A stretch of DNA of 64,000 nucleotides from Myoxocephalus aenaeus (GCA_038501785.1 JBAMJR010000073.1:2170001-2234000); one strand, 5' to 3'; positions 27,643 through 40,139 are shown, counted from the stretch's first letter. Numbers and translations are program-made. The notes: generated by a model not told the origin, from the sequence alone.

Positions 27643-27658
27643 CCACACGGGGGCAGTG
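27643..27658 (+). promoter_or_regulatory. CTCF-like site, one mismatch (plus orientation)
   Basis: CCACACGGGGGCAGTG has one mismatch to the CTCF core. It lies 623 bp downstream of the site at 27020 in the same orientation. A dispersed-repeat origin is possible, because such GGGGGCAG motifs recur in fish repeats. Confidence 0.27.
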
Positions 27659-27903
27659 TGGAAGCATATTTTTTGCTCCCGTCAGAACAGCAACCAAGCC
27701 TGAAGGTATTGTTCATGTACTATCCAGAAATGTAGTCCAGTTAAAGTATCTTATCCCTTGATCATTATGTCAGTGTTTCGAGACTGCACCAAGTACAAGG
27801 GAGAACATGTTGGATCTGGTGGCTTTGTACAGAGAGTAGGAGAGTATACATTACACTGTGCTGCAACATTTGATTTGCTACTGTCAGGATTTGTTTATAC
27901 TGC

Positions 27904-28022
<119 letters not shown>

Positions 28023-28457
28023 ACGTTAGGAAGAAAGCGGGTGGAGGAGCAGTTTGTTGGCAAGCGCGAGTCACTTACACTGAATTAATTCAGCCCTTTC
28101 CCGTGATTGTTAGATAAATCGATACTTGTTCATTAGCCTGGAGTAGCATTGAAATGAAACATGCTTGGGTGTGTGTAGGCCTATAATGGGCTAATGATGA
28201 GCCAAACTATATATTGTAGACATCACCCAGCCTGAAGACGGAAATAGAAAAGGACGAATAGAATTATGAGTATCAAACGCCTCCTGGGTATAGTAATCAC
28301 AGTATGTGATCACCCGTAAGGGAATTTGCATGCTAAGCAAATCACGATGCCTATAGTCATAGATAATTTCCCCATCTCTGTTTGTCTCTCTTTAATTAAT
28401 CTCACTGCCCTCCCTCTTGCTCAGTCTCTGCTCCTGCTCTCTCCTCAGCGCTGGCCC

Positions 28458-28472
28458 AGGTCACAGTGACCT
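28458..28472. promoter_or_regulatory. Perfect palindromic estrogen response element
   Basis: AGGTCACAGTGACCT is two perfect inverted AGGTCA half-sites with the 3-bp spacer CAG. As I recall it, this is identical to the classic Xenopus vitellogenin A2 ERE. Estrogen receptor dimers bind this sequence directly. Function in this intron is inference only. Confidence 0.4.
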
Positions 28473-29652
28473 AGAGAGCATACCAAGGCAGGACCAGATT
28501 TGGGCTGAGCCAGAGCCCACAAGACAGAGTGCTTGTTGAGGTAGCCACACAGCTGGGCCTGTTGGCGACCACAAACAGGGACTTGGGCAACGTCTGAATT
28601 TAAACTTTTTGGCTTGTTGTATTCAGGAAGTTCAAATGTCACTCCTGTCAGCGGTGCACACCCAAAACCAACTTTCCCACTGGAAATGTAGCAGTAGATT
28701 TTGTTTTTACATTAATTTGGCACTGAGGGTTTTGGAAATCCCAATTCTAAAGAGAGCTCCAGCCTTGGCCACAACTCCACCGCGCCATGGTCTACTGGCC
28801 CAGAAGGCACTGGGGTCAGCTTTCATCTCCCCCCCCACCACAATCTGATAAGACACATGCAGCCATCAGCTACCATGCCCCACCACGCTGATTACACAGA
28901 CACAGAGACAAGCCAACATGCAGACAGGCGGCTTTGCTTCTGCAAAAAAGAGGGAAATGTGCATGACTCAAATGAAAGGAAATCTGAATGTTATGATTGT
29001 GTATGAATGCTGCGTTCCCCTCAGGAGTACGCAGTGAAAGAGATAACTGTTGGAGCAATAGTGATTGGATTACTTGACCTGACCATATGTGCGTATTTGA
29101 TAGCATTACAAAGAGATATAGAAAGCAAACATACTGCATGAAGGCAGCCATTCATAAGTGCAGTCACATACTTTATTGGACTGTAGAGGACAGGCTTTCA
29201 CTGCGTAATAGCCATGAGTAATTTGAGCCGTTATACCTTCAACCATATAGCTGTTACAGTGCAACCACTCAATACACCAGCCTGGTCTTGGTAAAATCAC
29301 CCTGGGACCTCTTAAGAAGTGGCAAAGCAGTTGAGCCCAACATAGTGGTGTGTAATTCCAGCCCAACCACACAGCCATAAACAGCCATATTTCACTGGTC
29401 TGCAGCGCCACAAAGACAGATATACTGCCAGCTCAGCACAGGTGCCGTGCCTCAGGTGAAGTCCAAGACAAAAACTGTGAAGATTCAATAATGTAAACGT
29501 CCCGGGACGAAATGTTTCATCTTCGCCGAAATGACATGACCCCGCAGTTATTGTAACCGGAGTTAGATACAAGCCTGTGGACTGTTTGTGTTTGAGCGTG
29601 AAGCCCCATCATTAAGAGTAAAGAGTCATGTCGTACTGCAATTACTTTAGCT

Positions 29653-30152
29653 GGGTGGTTCCCAACCTAAGGGGCCAGGACTCTAAGGGAGGTCACAAGA
29701 TGGTAGAACGTGAGAGTCAGTGGCGGGCCGTGGATTTGGTATCTATGCCTGCTCTGTCTGTTTAGTTTAACAGCTGATCGTGGCGCGGCATTTGTGAAAA
29801 ACAATTAAACTATAAAATAGCTATAACCTTTAATTATATAAACAAAATATATATAAAAAATAAATACATTTAAATGTAAACTTTGTGATTCTGTTTAGGC
29901 CAGCAGAGAAGGCTTAGCAGGCCCTGACGGCCCGCCACTGGTGAGAGTAGAATAAACAACGGCTACTCAACATTAGTTATTAGCTGAGTCATTGTTTTTC
30001 AGAAATTGTCCTAATATTTACTTTTCTCTTGCAAATAAATTCCCTGTTTGTTTGAACTGGTTGCAACTGGTACAACAAGGTGTCGCAAATGGACAATTGC
30101 TTTGTTTGAAAGGGTCACAGGTGAGTCAGAGGTCTTAGGTCGGGAACCACTG
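29653..30152. mobile_element. Outer hAT-like MITE, interrupted by a second element
   Basis: The left end is GGGTGGTTCCCAACCTAAG. The right end, reverse-complemented, is CAGTGGTTCCCGACCTAAG. These form terminal inverted repeats of about 19 bp with three mismatches, of the hAT CAGTGGTTC class. Without the nested insertion and its duplicated target site it would be about 269 bp with no transposase. The flanking 8-mers (CTTTAGCT and CTCTGTGT) no longer match clearly, so the insertion is probably old. Confidence 0.65.
29718..29940. mobile_element. Nested hAT-like MITE (223 bp) with perfect TSD
   Basis: Terminal inverted repeats CAGTGGCGGGCCGT are perfect over 14 bp at both ends. The flanking 8-bp direct repeats GTGAGAGT at 29710-29717 and 29941-29948 are identical, as expected of hAT transposition. 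The interior is AT-rich and non-coding, so this is a non-autonomous element. It is inserted inside the outer MITE, so it is the younger of the two. A related copy lies at 54372-54842. Confidence 0.88.
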
Positions 30153-31445
30153 CTCTGTGTAACACACTGTAAGGTCAAGGCAATCATTGATATCAGCATT
30201 CACCTCGAGAGAGGGACACGGTTGAATTAATCAAAGATGAATGATTATGAAGGCAAAACAAGTTTAAAGACTTCCGTGTCATTTCATGATTAGTCATGCA
30301 GACACTTCCCAAACCCAGGGAGCAGCTTGTCAGAATGATATCATCAAAAATAGTTTCCAACTTACTTCAAAACAAGAGAGATGAGATTGCTGGGTTTAGC
30401 AGCTGACTATGTTTTTGATCTTGTTCGGAGTTGCCAACATCACTGCTGTGCCGGTGCTGCTTTATATTTCCGACATGGCTGACTCATCACCCAATACAGA
30501 AAACTTGCCAGGCTGCAGAGAAGCATGACAGAGGGCCCACTGGGCGACCGGCCAGGTCCACAAAATAAGAGTAACTGGGAGCTTCACAAAATGTTGACAA
30601 ATAATTTGTCTCATTGCCCAGAACTACAGTCAAAAGAAAATTTGACCAGCCTTTTCGGTGTTTTTTCTCGTAGTTGAACTTGAAATACCTTTTCTCAAAG
30701 TCGGCCTCTTTACCCACAGTGTCAGAGTGGTTCTCAACATCCATTAGGTTTCTCACCGGGACATTACTGGCCATAGAACTGCTTCTTTTCCAAATCCCCA
30801 CGCTGTCAGCTGGAACTAAGAAGAGGTGAGGTCAAAGGATAGGAGGAGGCAGATATAGAGAGGAAAAGCACAGAGCTGATGTGAACACAGCACGAGTAAA
30901 GTCTGCATGCCTCATACGGCTGAAACTTCCAAGTGACTTCAGCTACTGGTGGCATTCAGCGTGCTCACGTGGTTGCCAGCTGCGTTACACAAAGACGGCA
31001 ATGTGGACAAAGAGAGAGAGCGTGGTAGTGGGCAGAGAAATCAAGAGGAAGAAGAGAGATGACTAGAACCGAAGACATGGCCTCTTGGTGGACTTTGAGA
31101 GATTGTTTAGGGGAGGGAAGGCAGAGAAATAGAGCATAGAAAGAAAAGCACACAGTTTGAGCTTTGCCTGCCCTGCAGACGCCCTTTCCTGATCTGTTGC
31201 TGTTTCTCATTGCACATTTTATGACTTGAGCATTTCCTCTCCAATAAAGTTGCCTTTTAAAGCACAGCGAGCTTCACCACACACTGCAGTTTGGACATCT
31301 TCTCTAAGAACAGCCAAACATCTTGCTGGTACTTAATTTTGTATATAGCTTGATGTTTGAAATATTTATTTTCACTGTGTTTATCGTCAGGAACTGACGA
31401 TGAACTCAGACCTGCCACAGGGGGTTGTGGTAAGTCTGAGTGTGC

Positions 31446-31462
31446 TGTGTGTGTGTGTGTGT
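31446..31462. repeat. Short (GT)n tract
   Basis: About eight GT units in intron C. Confidence 0.85.
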
Positions 31463-32352
31463 ATCTTCACATTGCATTGAGGGGCACCGGCTTGCGAAAC
31501 ATTCAAACGTGTTTGTGCATGTTCATGTTTACTGTCCAAGGGACAGTATGTGCACATATGTCATGTTGATTAAATGTTTGCAAAGTGGCTTTTGACAAAT
31601 TGGATGTCCGCGAACGCAGTGTTGGTACAGCGATTGGCTGCTAATGTCACACAGTGTGTGAGAACAGACTGGCCTTTCAGAACAAAACCTCCTGCTCAGA
31701 GTATTTCAACATGTCCAAGCCCTGCTCGTAAAGCTATCTGGCTACAAACATGGACTCAGCCCCTCCCTTGCTCTCACTACTGCATTCACTCGTGACTTCA
31801 GGCCCTCTTGTTCCAGGAAGAGAAAGTTGTAATGCTAGATTTTACAATGTCACGGGCGTAGTGTTATGGTGATTAGTGTGTTTTTGTCTTATGTAGACTT
31901 ATGTCACTTCATGAAATCCAATCAGCAATAGATATCCAAATAAGGAATCTACCAATGTGGATCTGTGATATGAGTATTAGCTTGACGAAAGATATTAGTA
32001 CATTTCAGCAGGTAAACTCTATTGCTTCTCTATTGCTGTGTGTTGTAAGTTGAAACAGCTGCAGAGCCAGAATTTGAACTCCTTCCTTTGCATGTGTAAT
32101 GATGATGTTGTGGTAATTGCCACTTTGCTGGAATAGACATCAAAAGTGTAATTGTGAGACTGCTTGAATGTGAAATAATCTTTGTGAAAAGCAGCAAAAA
32201 AAATAAAAATGTCACGAAAGATGTCCCAATGACAACCAAAGCCTCAAAGATAAAAGCTGCAGCTGGCATGCCCCAATGTGTATTAATCACAGGACTCAAC
32301 ACATGTTCAATCTTGTGTATCCACAACAGCCGGGAGGTTGGGGAGAGGCTTT

Positions 32353-32409
32353 ATTAATCATGATGAACCAACAATTTGCTGTTTACCCTGACAGCAGTAC
32401 CACCAGCTC
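32353..32409 (+). repeat. 57-bp dispersed sequence, copy 2
   Basis: Gapless match of about 82 percent to 14094-14150 in intron B, in the same orientation. See that entry. Confidence 0.6.
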
Positions 32410-34822
32410 TAATCCAATGCCCTCCTCAGCTGGATTGGTACCACCCACAGCAACACAAATACACACGCTCACTCAGATGAAAGCAATCTCGTCTCCTCTT
32501 AATCATTACTCATTGACACTTCTGCTCTCCTGAGTTTGCTGTGATCCAGCCCGATGTTTGTTCCAGAGGAATCGTTTATCTAAATCAATTTACATGTGGA
32601 AGCGTGACCTCCGAAGATGTCTAATGTTTAGGATGTGCAGAAGACACTTTATTCCAATTGATCAAACAAATATAAATCATTCAGTACTACACTGATTTAA
32701 TTGAAGATTACATTGTTAAGAAGTAAGGCTTGTATTGTCAGTAAGTAGTTACATGGCACCGAAGGCCCTTTTTTATTTAGAAAAATCATGCTTTTTAATT
32801 GAGGACAGATCCCCAGGACCTACAGTTCAGTCTTTAACGTACATGCTGCCAATGGGAAATAATATAATAATATTCTGCAAGATTTATTTGAATTGCTTCA
32901 GAGATGATTCTCCATCATTGCTCAGTATATTTCTATATTACTCAATAGTTATCCTATTGATACACTGCATCAGGCCATTGATAATGGATCTAATAAACTT
33001 GAAGGTTTCATGAAACGTGCTCCTTTTGAGCTGGTACAAGATAAGTATTGATTCTAACTACTGAAGCAAAGATCCAGATCAACAGTGTACTTGAAATTCC
33101 TGGCACAAAATGTCAAGCCCCGAGCACACCATGTAACCTTGGTGTGCTTTTTAATCCAGATGCAAAATTTGAAGCGCATCAAAAATATCAACAGAACTGC
33201 CTTTAATCATCTCAGAGATGATGTACACCCATGTCTCTCCCTGCCAGATACGAGTGCATAATCCCAATAACCATACGGATTCTGGCAAAGATCTCTGCTG
33301 ACAGCTTGTGATATGAACACAATTAAGCAATTAGATAATATACAAACCGACAGGCCTACCTGCTGTCTGTTTATGATTATCGCCTTGTAAGTCTCTAGTG
33401 ATCACGGCACTGTATGTTACACTAAAAGAAGAAGTAAGCCACACTAAAGAGGTGAATGATAAATATTGAATCAAGTGTTTGTTATGCTAGGATTGTTTTA
33501 AAGGGAAATGTGACCAGCCATAAGAGCACGGAGGGCTGTAATGAGTTTCACAGAGAAAAAAAGCAATGTATGTGAAATGCAAAAATAAGACCCTACCTGT
33601 CGTTAAAGAAAGAAAACATCTAGCTAATTGAATCCCTGGTGAGTGGGCTCATTAAACCTTCCAGCCAGAACTGAGCACAGATGAAAGACAACCAGAATCT
33701 TGTTTTAACTAAGGGCAATATGCCCTCTCACTCTGGCTACGGTTAACCTTCTCTATACCTTTAATCAAATATGTACACATCCTTGAAATGTTATATCCTA
33801 GCTTTGTTTACACCATACACCGACATGTTCAAGCACATGAATGCACTCAAAATGCATGCATTTATTTTTCTGTTATCTCTCTGTATACCTTGAAAGATGA
33901 ATATTTCATTATTGTGTTCTGCCTCAAAACCCACGAGCATTCCTGCAGGCCTTTTTAGAAAGATCAGGACAGTTCAGCTTGGGGTCAGCATCGGGGAGTG
34001 GAGGTCACCGCTGATCCGCGCTCCAGGCAGAGAGAAAGACGAGAACAGACAAAGCTGCCTTTAGGACAGTGCATCAATTGGGCTTTCTCAGGGGAATGAG
34101 TCATTTCCATAGAAAGGAGTCGGAGAGCCTTGAGTCAGACGCCATACATGTCTAGGTATAGTCAGTTTGAATGTTTGTTGAGGTTGAACATTCAAGACCA
34201 CCAGAGGAGACTACCAGAAAGCTGTATTTCACTCATTAGAGAAATATCATTCAGCTGCTGCAGTCTTTTATTTTTCTTACACCATCTTCTGCTCTATGCT
34301 CACTGTAACACTTTAAATAATTTGTACATTTTGAACTATTTTGAAACAGAACATCATTGCCATTATCATAACATTGAATGTCTGGTCCAGATACTTCCAG
34401 ACATTCGCAGCATTGATTGTCTGTCCATCAGGTGATCTGCTGTGGGATGTCCTGCTGTGTCAGTTGTCCCGTCCCCTACATGATATCAAACATACCCTGC
34501 AATGAAACGTTCCAGGCCTGACACACTGCCAAACTCACTCTCACACTTCCCTTTCATTAGCGTCCCATCTGATGAGCTCATTTCTGCGCCAACACTGTAA
34601 TCCCAAGCCAAGCCTGGAGACAGATATGCTGCCTGACACACACACACAGGCCCCCACTTTCCACCACTGCTTGGGGAGCTGTTTGATTCGTCAGTTGATC
34701 ATTTTTGTCAGAGGGCGCGAGTTGAAAGTCCAAAAGCTATCGATTGTTTCCATCTTGACAAGAGAAGATTCAGAGCCGCTGGCAATTAAGAGCTTTGATT
34801 ATTGTTAAAGCAGACAGCGGCT

Positions 34823-34824
34823 TG

Positions 34825-34915
<91 letters not shown>
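34823..34915. repeat. (TG)n microsatellite
   Basis: TG run of about 93 bp with one GCG near its start, in intron C. Confidence 0.97.
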
Positions 34916-34918
<3 letters not shown>

Positions 34919-35193
34919 AGGCTTGAGGAGGGCATCCACTTTGCAAATACACTAAAGAGAAACAAGCAATTGAAGGAGGAAGAGGAAATCAACAAGAAGG
35001 CGATGTAAAGTTATGTGTTCCAGCAGTGGGTTAAGAGAGACATTTTTGCATTTTTATGGGCCCGATCAGTAAAGTGCTGTTTCAGCAGGTCGAGGGAGCA
35101 CAGACCTCATTGAGACATTGCTTAGATCACAGGCCAGAGATTCTCAAGTTCAGCACTTTTATGATTACCTCCGCTCATATATTTATTTAAGTG

Positions 35194-36373
35194 CAGTGTT
35201 TCCCCCACCGTTAGAATAGGGGGGCGGGGCGCCCCCCTGAAAAAACCCTCCGCCCCCCTATAATTTTCTCGATAGCGCCAGATCACAAGTCGTCATTTAA
35301 GTTTCTCTTTCATATAGAACCGGTCTACACCTTGTTCTGTTATTAAACAAACTAAACGGCCGTATTTTATTGATCTTATCTACACACAGCTTGTCATTTC
35401 GGTCTCTACATGGTCGCGTTAACACTTCTCCTCTGCTCTGCGTCGCGCACAGCGGAGTTCCGCCCTGAAGCGCACAGACACGTGCGCGCGCACAGACAGG
35501 TGAGCGCTGAGCACACAGCAGCGGACAGAGAGCGTCAAAAAATATGTCGCGTGAAAAGCAGACCTATATCTGCGTTTTGAACGCTCCCAGGGTGAAGATG
35601 GCAACAGCAGCTCTCATGTGAGGAGCACCGGAGCAGCTCTCCTGAACCCGGAGCAGCTCTCCTGCTCCAGGTGAAAGAGACAAAGTGCTCGTGTCTTGTA
35701 CCAACAATGAGCTGCTGCCTTCACATATTACAAAAGTACAAAGTACACGGACATAAAACTAAGTCATTAATAAATACATGGAGAAAAGCTTGTACTTTCG
35801 GGTAAATGTTTACGTTATGCCGTTAACAGGTTACGCTTGTGCATGCGCATAGCGACTCGCCGATTTTTGGCTCTTTGCCAGAAGTCTCCGTGACGTCCTT
35901 TCTGCTGCTGCGTCTCTCAAAACAGAAAACAGATCTCAGATCAACGTTGAACATGTATTGTATCAAATCTACAACCACGTTTATAAAAGATGTGTAGAGT
36001 AAAGCAGCTCACTGCTCCACTAATACTGATGCAACCTGATGCTCACATATCTGCACTCATTTTGTTTTCCACAATGAGCTATTTAGTAGTAACTAAATAT
36101 TAGTATTTTTTTTGCACAGATATAACTTTATTTTCATTGTTCTAAGTGATTGCAATTTAAAAATAAAAAAATGTCCGATGGAGCAATCTGATTTACTTGA
36201 AAGTGATTGCAATTTTCTTTATTCTGTTATTTCTAAAAGCACAGATGGAGTCACAAAATGAAGTTATTTACAGAAAAAGTTTGAGAATCACTACTTTAAG
36301 TGTTTGTGTTGGTCTCGTCGCCACCCCCGCCGCCGTGCCCCCCCCTGAAGCTGTAAACCTAGGGGAAACACTG
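35194..36373. mobile_element. hAT-like non-autonomous element (1.18 kb)
   Basis: It begins CAGTGTTTCCCC and ends GGGGAAACACTG, a perfect 12-bp terminal inverted repeat of hAT type. A GC-rich subterminal hairpin lies at 35218-35238 (AGGGGGGCG and CGCCCCCCT around GGG). Inside, at 35628-35664, is a 20-bp tandem repeat in about two copies. No transposase frame was seen. AAGTG precedes and follows the element directly (35189-35193 and 36374-36378), but the full 8-bp flanks do not match, so the target-site duplication is either decayed or only 5 bp. Base composition is clearly richer in G+C and CpG than the flanks. Confidence 0.75.
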
Positions 36374-37194
36374 AAGTGTGTGCATGCACAACTCCATCCA
36401 GACACACGCACATGCCCATAAAGACATCCATATAAACACATTCATTTACACGGCCCATAATCACTTTATCAGCCTCGTGTTGCCTGTGGAAGCATCAATT
36501 GATTTGATTCCAGCACACATAATTCATCTCAAAGGCTGTTAATTCCCGCCTGTGTGGAAGATTAGCATCAATTTATAAGTCTGTTATTAATGTGGATAAT
36601 AGTATTACAACGATAGGGGGTAGATATGTGTAAAAAGCAAAGCTTTAAAAGTCTGTGTATCTGTCCCTTACATCAATGGTTAAGAGCTATAGGCCTTTAT
36701 GTGGTAAATGTATGTGATAAGTAAAAGGATATGATCACTGATCACTGATAAAATGAGTATTAACAGTATTTGTGTAATATTAATGTACTTTCACTTTCTC
36801 TGTAAAAAAAAAAAAGAGACTAACTTCGAAAGGCTGTAATGTCTCAGCACTTCTGTGTGACAGGCTGCTGTCTCATCATTTCCCTAAATTAAAAAGTAAG
36901 TAGCTTCTGTAGTGTCACAGTCACAAGCTGTCATTGAAAAATATACTGGTCGCTATAGTGAATTTGATTGTATGTTACAAATATATTAACCTTTAATCTT
37001 TAACTTAATCTAATGGATTATATTCAGTATGAGAACTAATATCAAGTTAACCTACTAGTCACGTTATTGTATTCATAAATGTTGATTAATGGTGGTATAC
37101 TTTTCAATGGCCTTTAAACAGAAAGAATAGTATGAAGAAATAATAAACAATTGGGCCAAATGTCTGAATGCTTTATGGGAAATAAATGACTATG

Positions 37195-37196
<2 letters not shown>

Positions 37197-37289
<93 letters not shown>
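37197..37289. repeat. (TG)n microsatellite
   Basis: Perfect TG run of about 93 bp in intron C. Confidence 0.97.
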
Positions 37290-37292
<3 letters not shown>

Positions 37293-37909
37293 ATAAACAG
37301 AGAACAAGATATGACTGTACTGTCAAATGCCCATTCAAAACAATAAACAGCAATGTAATCCATTCCACGGTTGAAACAATTTTACCGGAAAAACTATGAA
37401 AAGTGAAATCAATTCATTCCGGAGCCTTAACTGTGCTTTGATGTGTCATGATACTTTGTTATTTCAGCCCAAACAACTTTTGTGTCTATTATACTAAATT
37501 AAAACGTGTCCCCACTACGTCGGGCAGCTGCTGGAAGTGTTAGCCTCACTGACATCAGCTCAACGACAGCTCTGACAAAATCAACAGCTATAATCCCCGC
37601 CGAGCTGCAGGCCCACGGAGCATGCCAGGGATTAAAGGGTCCAGCTCACCATGTGTCTCAATTTCATTTTTACTATGCTGCCCTCAGTCATATTTTAATT
37701 TTAAACGTTTTCAATCACAGAAGAACATAAAAAGCTGCATCAAGGGTCTTTTCACCACATTTGATGCAATAGTTATTGCATAATGGAGCTTTTAATGCTC
37801 TCCGTGCAATCTGTGTCTCCTCTTTGACAAACGAGGCCCGAATGGTTTTGATGTTGTGGAAATTCTGCGGTACATAGACATTGATGGACTTCATGATAAA
37901 CTACACTAC

Positions 37910-37953
37910 AAACCAAACCGAAACATCGGTTTGGTTTTAGTTTAGTTTAGTTT
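37910..37953. repeat. 12-bp hairpin plus TTTAG tandem run
   Basis: AAACCAAACCGA (37910-37921) pairs perfectly with TCGGTTTGGTTT (37926-37937) around a 4-nt loop. Three TTTAG units follow immediately. It lies about 60 bp before a dispersed repeat (38011) and may be a terminus of a mobile element. Confidence 0.5.
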
Positions 37954-38010
37954 ATTTGACAGTAAATCTCATCTTATTTTTCTAGCATAACTCGGCAAAG
38001 TCCAAGATGC

Positions 38011-38145
38011 ATTACCTCCACCAAGGAGGTTATGTGTTTGGTTCGGTTTGTTGGTGTGTTTTTAATTTAGGGAAAACCACTGCCCAATATTCATGAAACT
38101 TTGTGGAAAAGTGTAGCATGAGCCAAAGAAGAAGCCAGTACATTT
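38011..38145 (+). repeat. Degraded teleost dispersed repeat (CCTCCACCAAGGAGG type)
   Basis: The block starts with CCTCCACCAAGGAGGTTATG, continues GGTTCGGTTTGTTGG, and ends with TTCATGAAACTTTGTGG and AAGTGTAGCATGAGCCAA. It resembles, from memory, a very common fish repeat with the same landmarks in the same order. The family name was not determined. Confidence 0.5.
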
Positions 38146-38381
38146 AGCAGCCGATTGACCATGGCCTTGTTTTCACTGTGGGCCTTGATATAGTATAATT
38201 ACGCTTTGCTACATACAACAATAAAGAATCCCACAAAATAACATCAGAACATGGAACATGGTGTTTTGTCAAGAAACCACGTCTTGTCAGTCTACAACTA
38301 ACTGGATATCTGCCTCTATTTGACACCAATATTCCCCATTTTGGCTATAAGGATGTGACTCCTCCTCTCTTTTTCTCACAG

Positions 38382-38502
38382 CTATACTGGCAGAGTTGTA
38401 GGAAATGGTCTACACGCCCAGAGGCAAAACCCGGAGGTCAAAGTTCGCAGCCCAAACCCTACACTGGCTGAGGTCAAGGAGAGGTTGGAGCTCTTCAACC
38501 AG
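38382..38502 (+). CDS. gpc5: Glypican-5 exon D
   Basis: The acceptor is CTCACAG at 38381. The first base C completes a Ser codon with the AG of exon C. The exon ends on CAG before GTAGGA (phase 0). The product is SYTGRVVGNGLHAQRQNPEVKV, followed by RSPNPTLAEVKERLELFNQ. The block YT-x-RVVGNG with AQ-x-x-NPEVKV is the strongest GPC5 (rather than GPC3) signature in the window. The following amphipathic helix matches the family in length, as I recall it. Human GPC5, from memory, has Ser-Gly in AQSGNPEV where this gene has Arg-Gln, so that potential glycosaminoglycan site is absent. Confidence 0.95.
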
Positions 38503-39817
38503 GTAGGATGACCATTGCAGAACATGAAGACATATCTCATCATTAAAGTTAAATATATTGCATGTACTTTTGTTCATATATACACATATGTATTCCTGTA
38601 AAGAATACAGACTTAAATCATCCATGTCATACATGATCTGATACATGACTGTATTTGCAAGCAAGGACAACAAGAGTCAGTCAGATTAATAAAACGCCAA
38701 GAGTCATTTGTATGAGAACAATTGTTTCCAGGATTAACATTGACACCAGGTCAAAAATGATGAGTCAACCAAAGTATTATGTAGTCAAAAACACTAAAGC
38801 ATTAAATGATAGGGCTTTTGTCTAATTAGTACGCCTCAAACAATATATTTTACAGATAGAAGTGCTGAAATGGCATTGCCATTTTTCTCAAATCCAAAGA
38901 CTTTGAGCGCAGAGGCAGATATCAAAGAAAAATGTAGAGGATAGTGGCTGAAAGGGAATCGGTGCCAAAAAATTTGAATTATTGTGGCAAGAAAAAAGAA
39001 AAAGAAAGATGTGAGGCGGGAGCAAAAGGTCAGGAATGAGTGACAGATAGGCAGAGATGACACAAGCAGCTTCAAAGTGACACTGTTTGTCATGTAGATG
39101 GGGTTTAGGGCTGAAAAGGACCAGGAAGAAAAGGGCCATTTCACACAATCCCTAGAGGCCATTAGAGGAGACAAACGGACCAGGATTCGGTTCCCCTCTG
39201 CCTGTCTGCCCTTTTGTTGCCCTGAAAATTGTCCACAGATAGGACACTGGGCATCTCTCACTTTATATCTCTTTATCCTTCTATCTTTCCACTGTTTTTA
39301 CCCTATTTGTTTGCTAAAGTGTCGAATACACCCAGAAAACTTCACTGCCACTTTTCTGTTTTGCTGACCTTCACCTTATATCATGGCAATTCTTTATCAT
39401 CGTGTGCACACATCCTCCTTTGTCCCCTTCTGTCTTTACTCTCACACCCATACATGTATTTCCCATCTCCTCCGTTTATGTGTGTCTTGTATGTCACATA
39501 TATCTCCCAGCCAGCCGGTCCACCTGTCTGCGACTGTCAGCTCCAGATCCTTTCTGTCCTACCACAACATCCCATTGTGCACGGTGGCTGTCAAGTGCCC
39601 TGTTGTCATGGCAACTATGCAGAGATGAGCGGGTGTCCTGTTGACATTTGCAGGGTTGAAAGGTCTACCTTGATTCTAGAACAGGCAGCAGAGCTGGGCT
39701 GAGCTTTGTGTTTGTGCCAGATAAGAGCAGAGGATCACAGAGTGTTTAACTGCATAATGTGGCAGGCTTTCCGAGGTGCATCCGGAGCAGTTAAACCAAG
39801 TCATGTCATGTGCGTGC

Positions 39818-39819
<2 letters not shown>

Positions 39820-39896
<77 letters not shown>
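39820..39896. repeat. (CA)n microsatellite
   Basis: Perfect CA run of about 77 bp in intron D. Confidence 0.97.
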
Positions 39897-39898
<2 letters not shown>

Positions 39899-40139
39899 CC
39901 GTTTTACATAGAACACTTCAAAGCATCAGTCTTTACAAAAAAAGTTTGCTGAAAGGTTCTTATATTGAGTAACGTCTACCTGAGCAGGGAATGAAGTCAC
40001 TCCCCATCTGTGAGCGTTATAATCCAAGCTTCTCTGTGTGTTGTTTACATAGCCGGGCCATCTCGCGTGCCTCACAGTGCATGTTAGTGCATGTGAACTT
40101 GCCCTAGCACCAATCCTCCGCTTCCCTCTCAGATTAACA

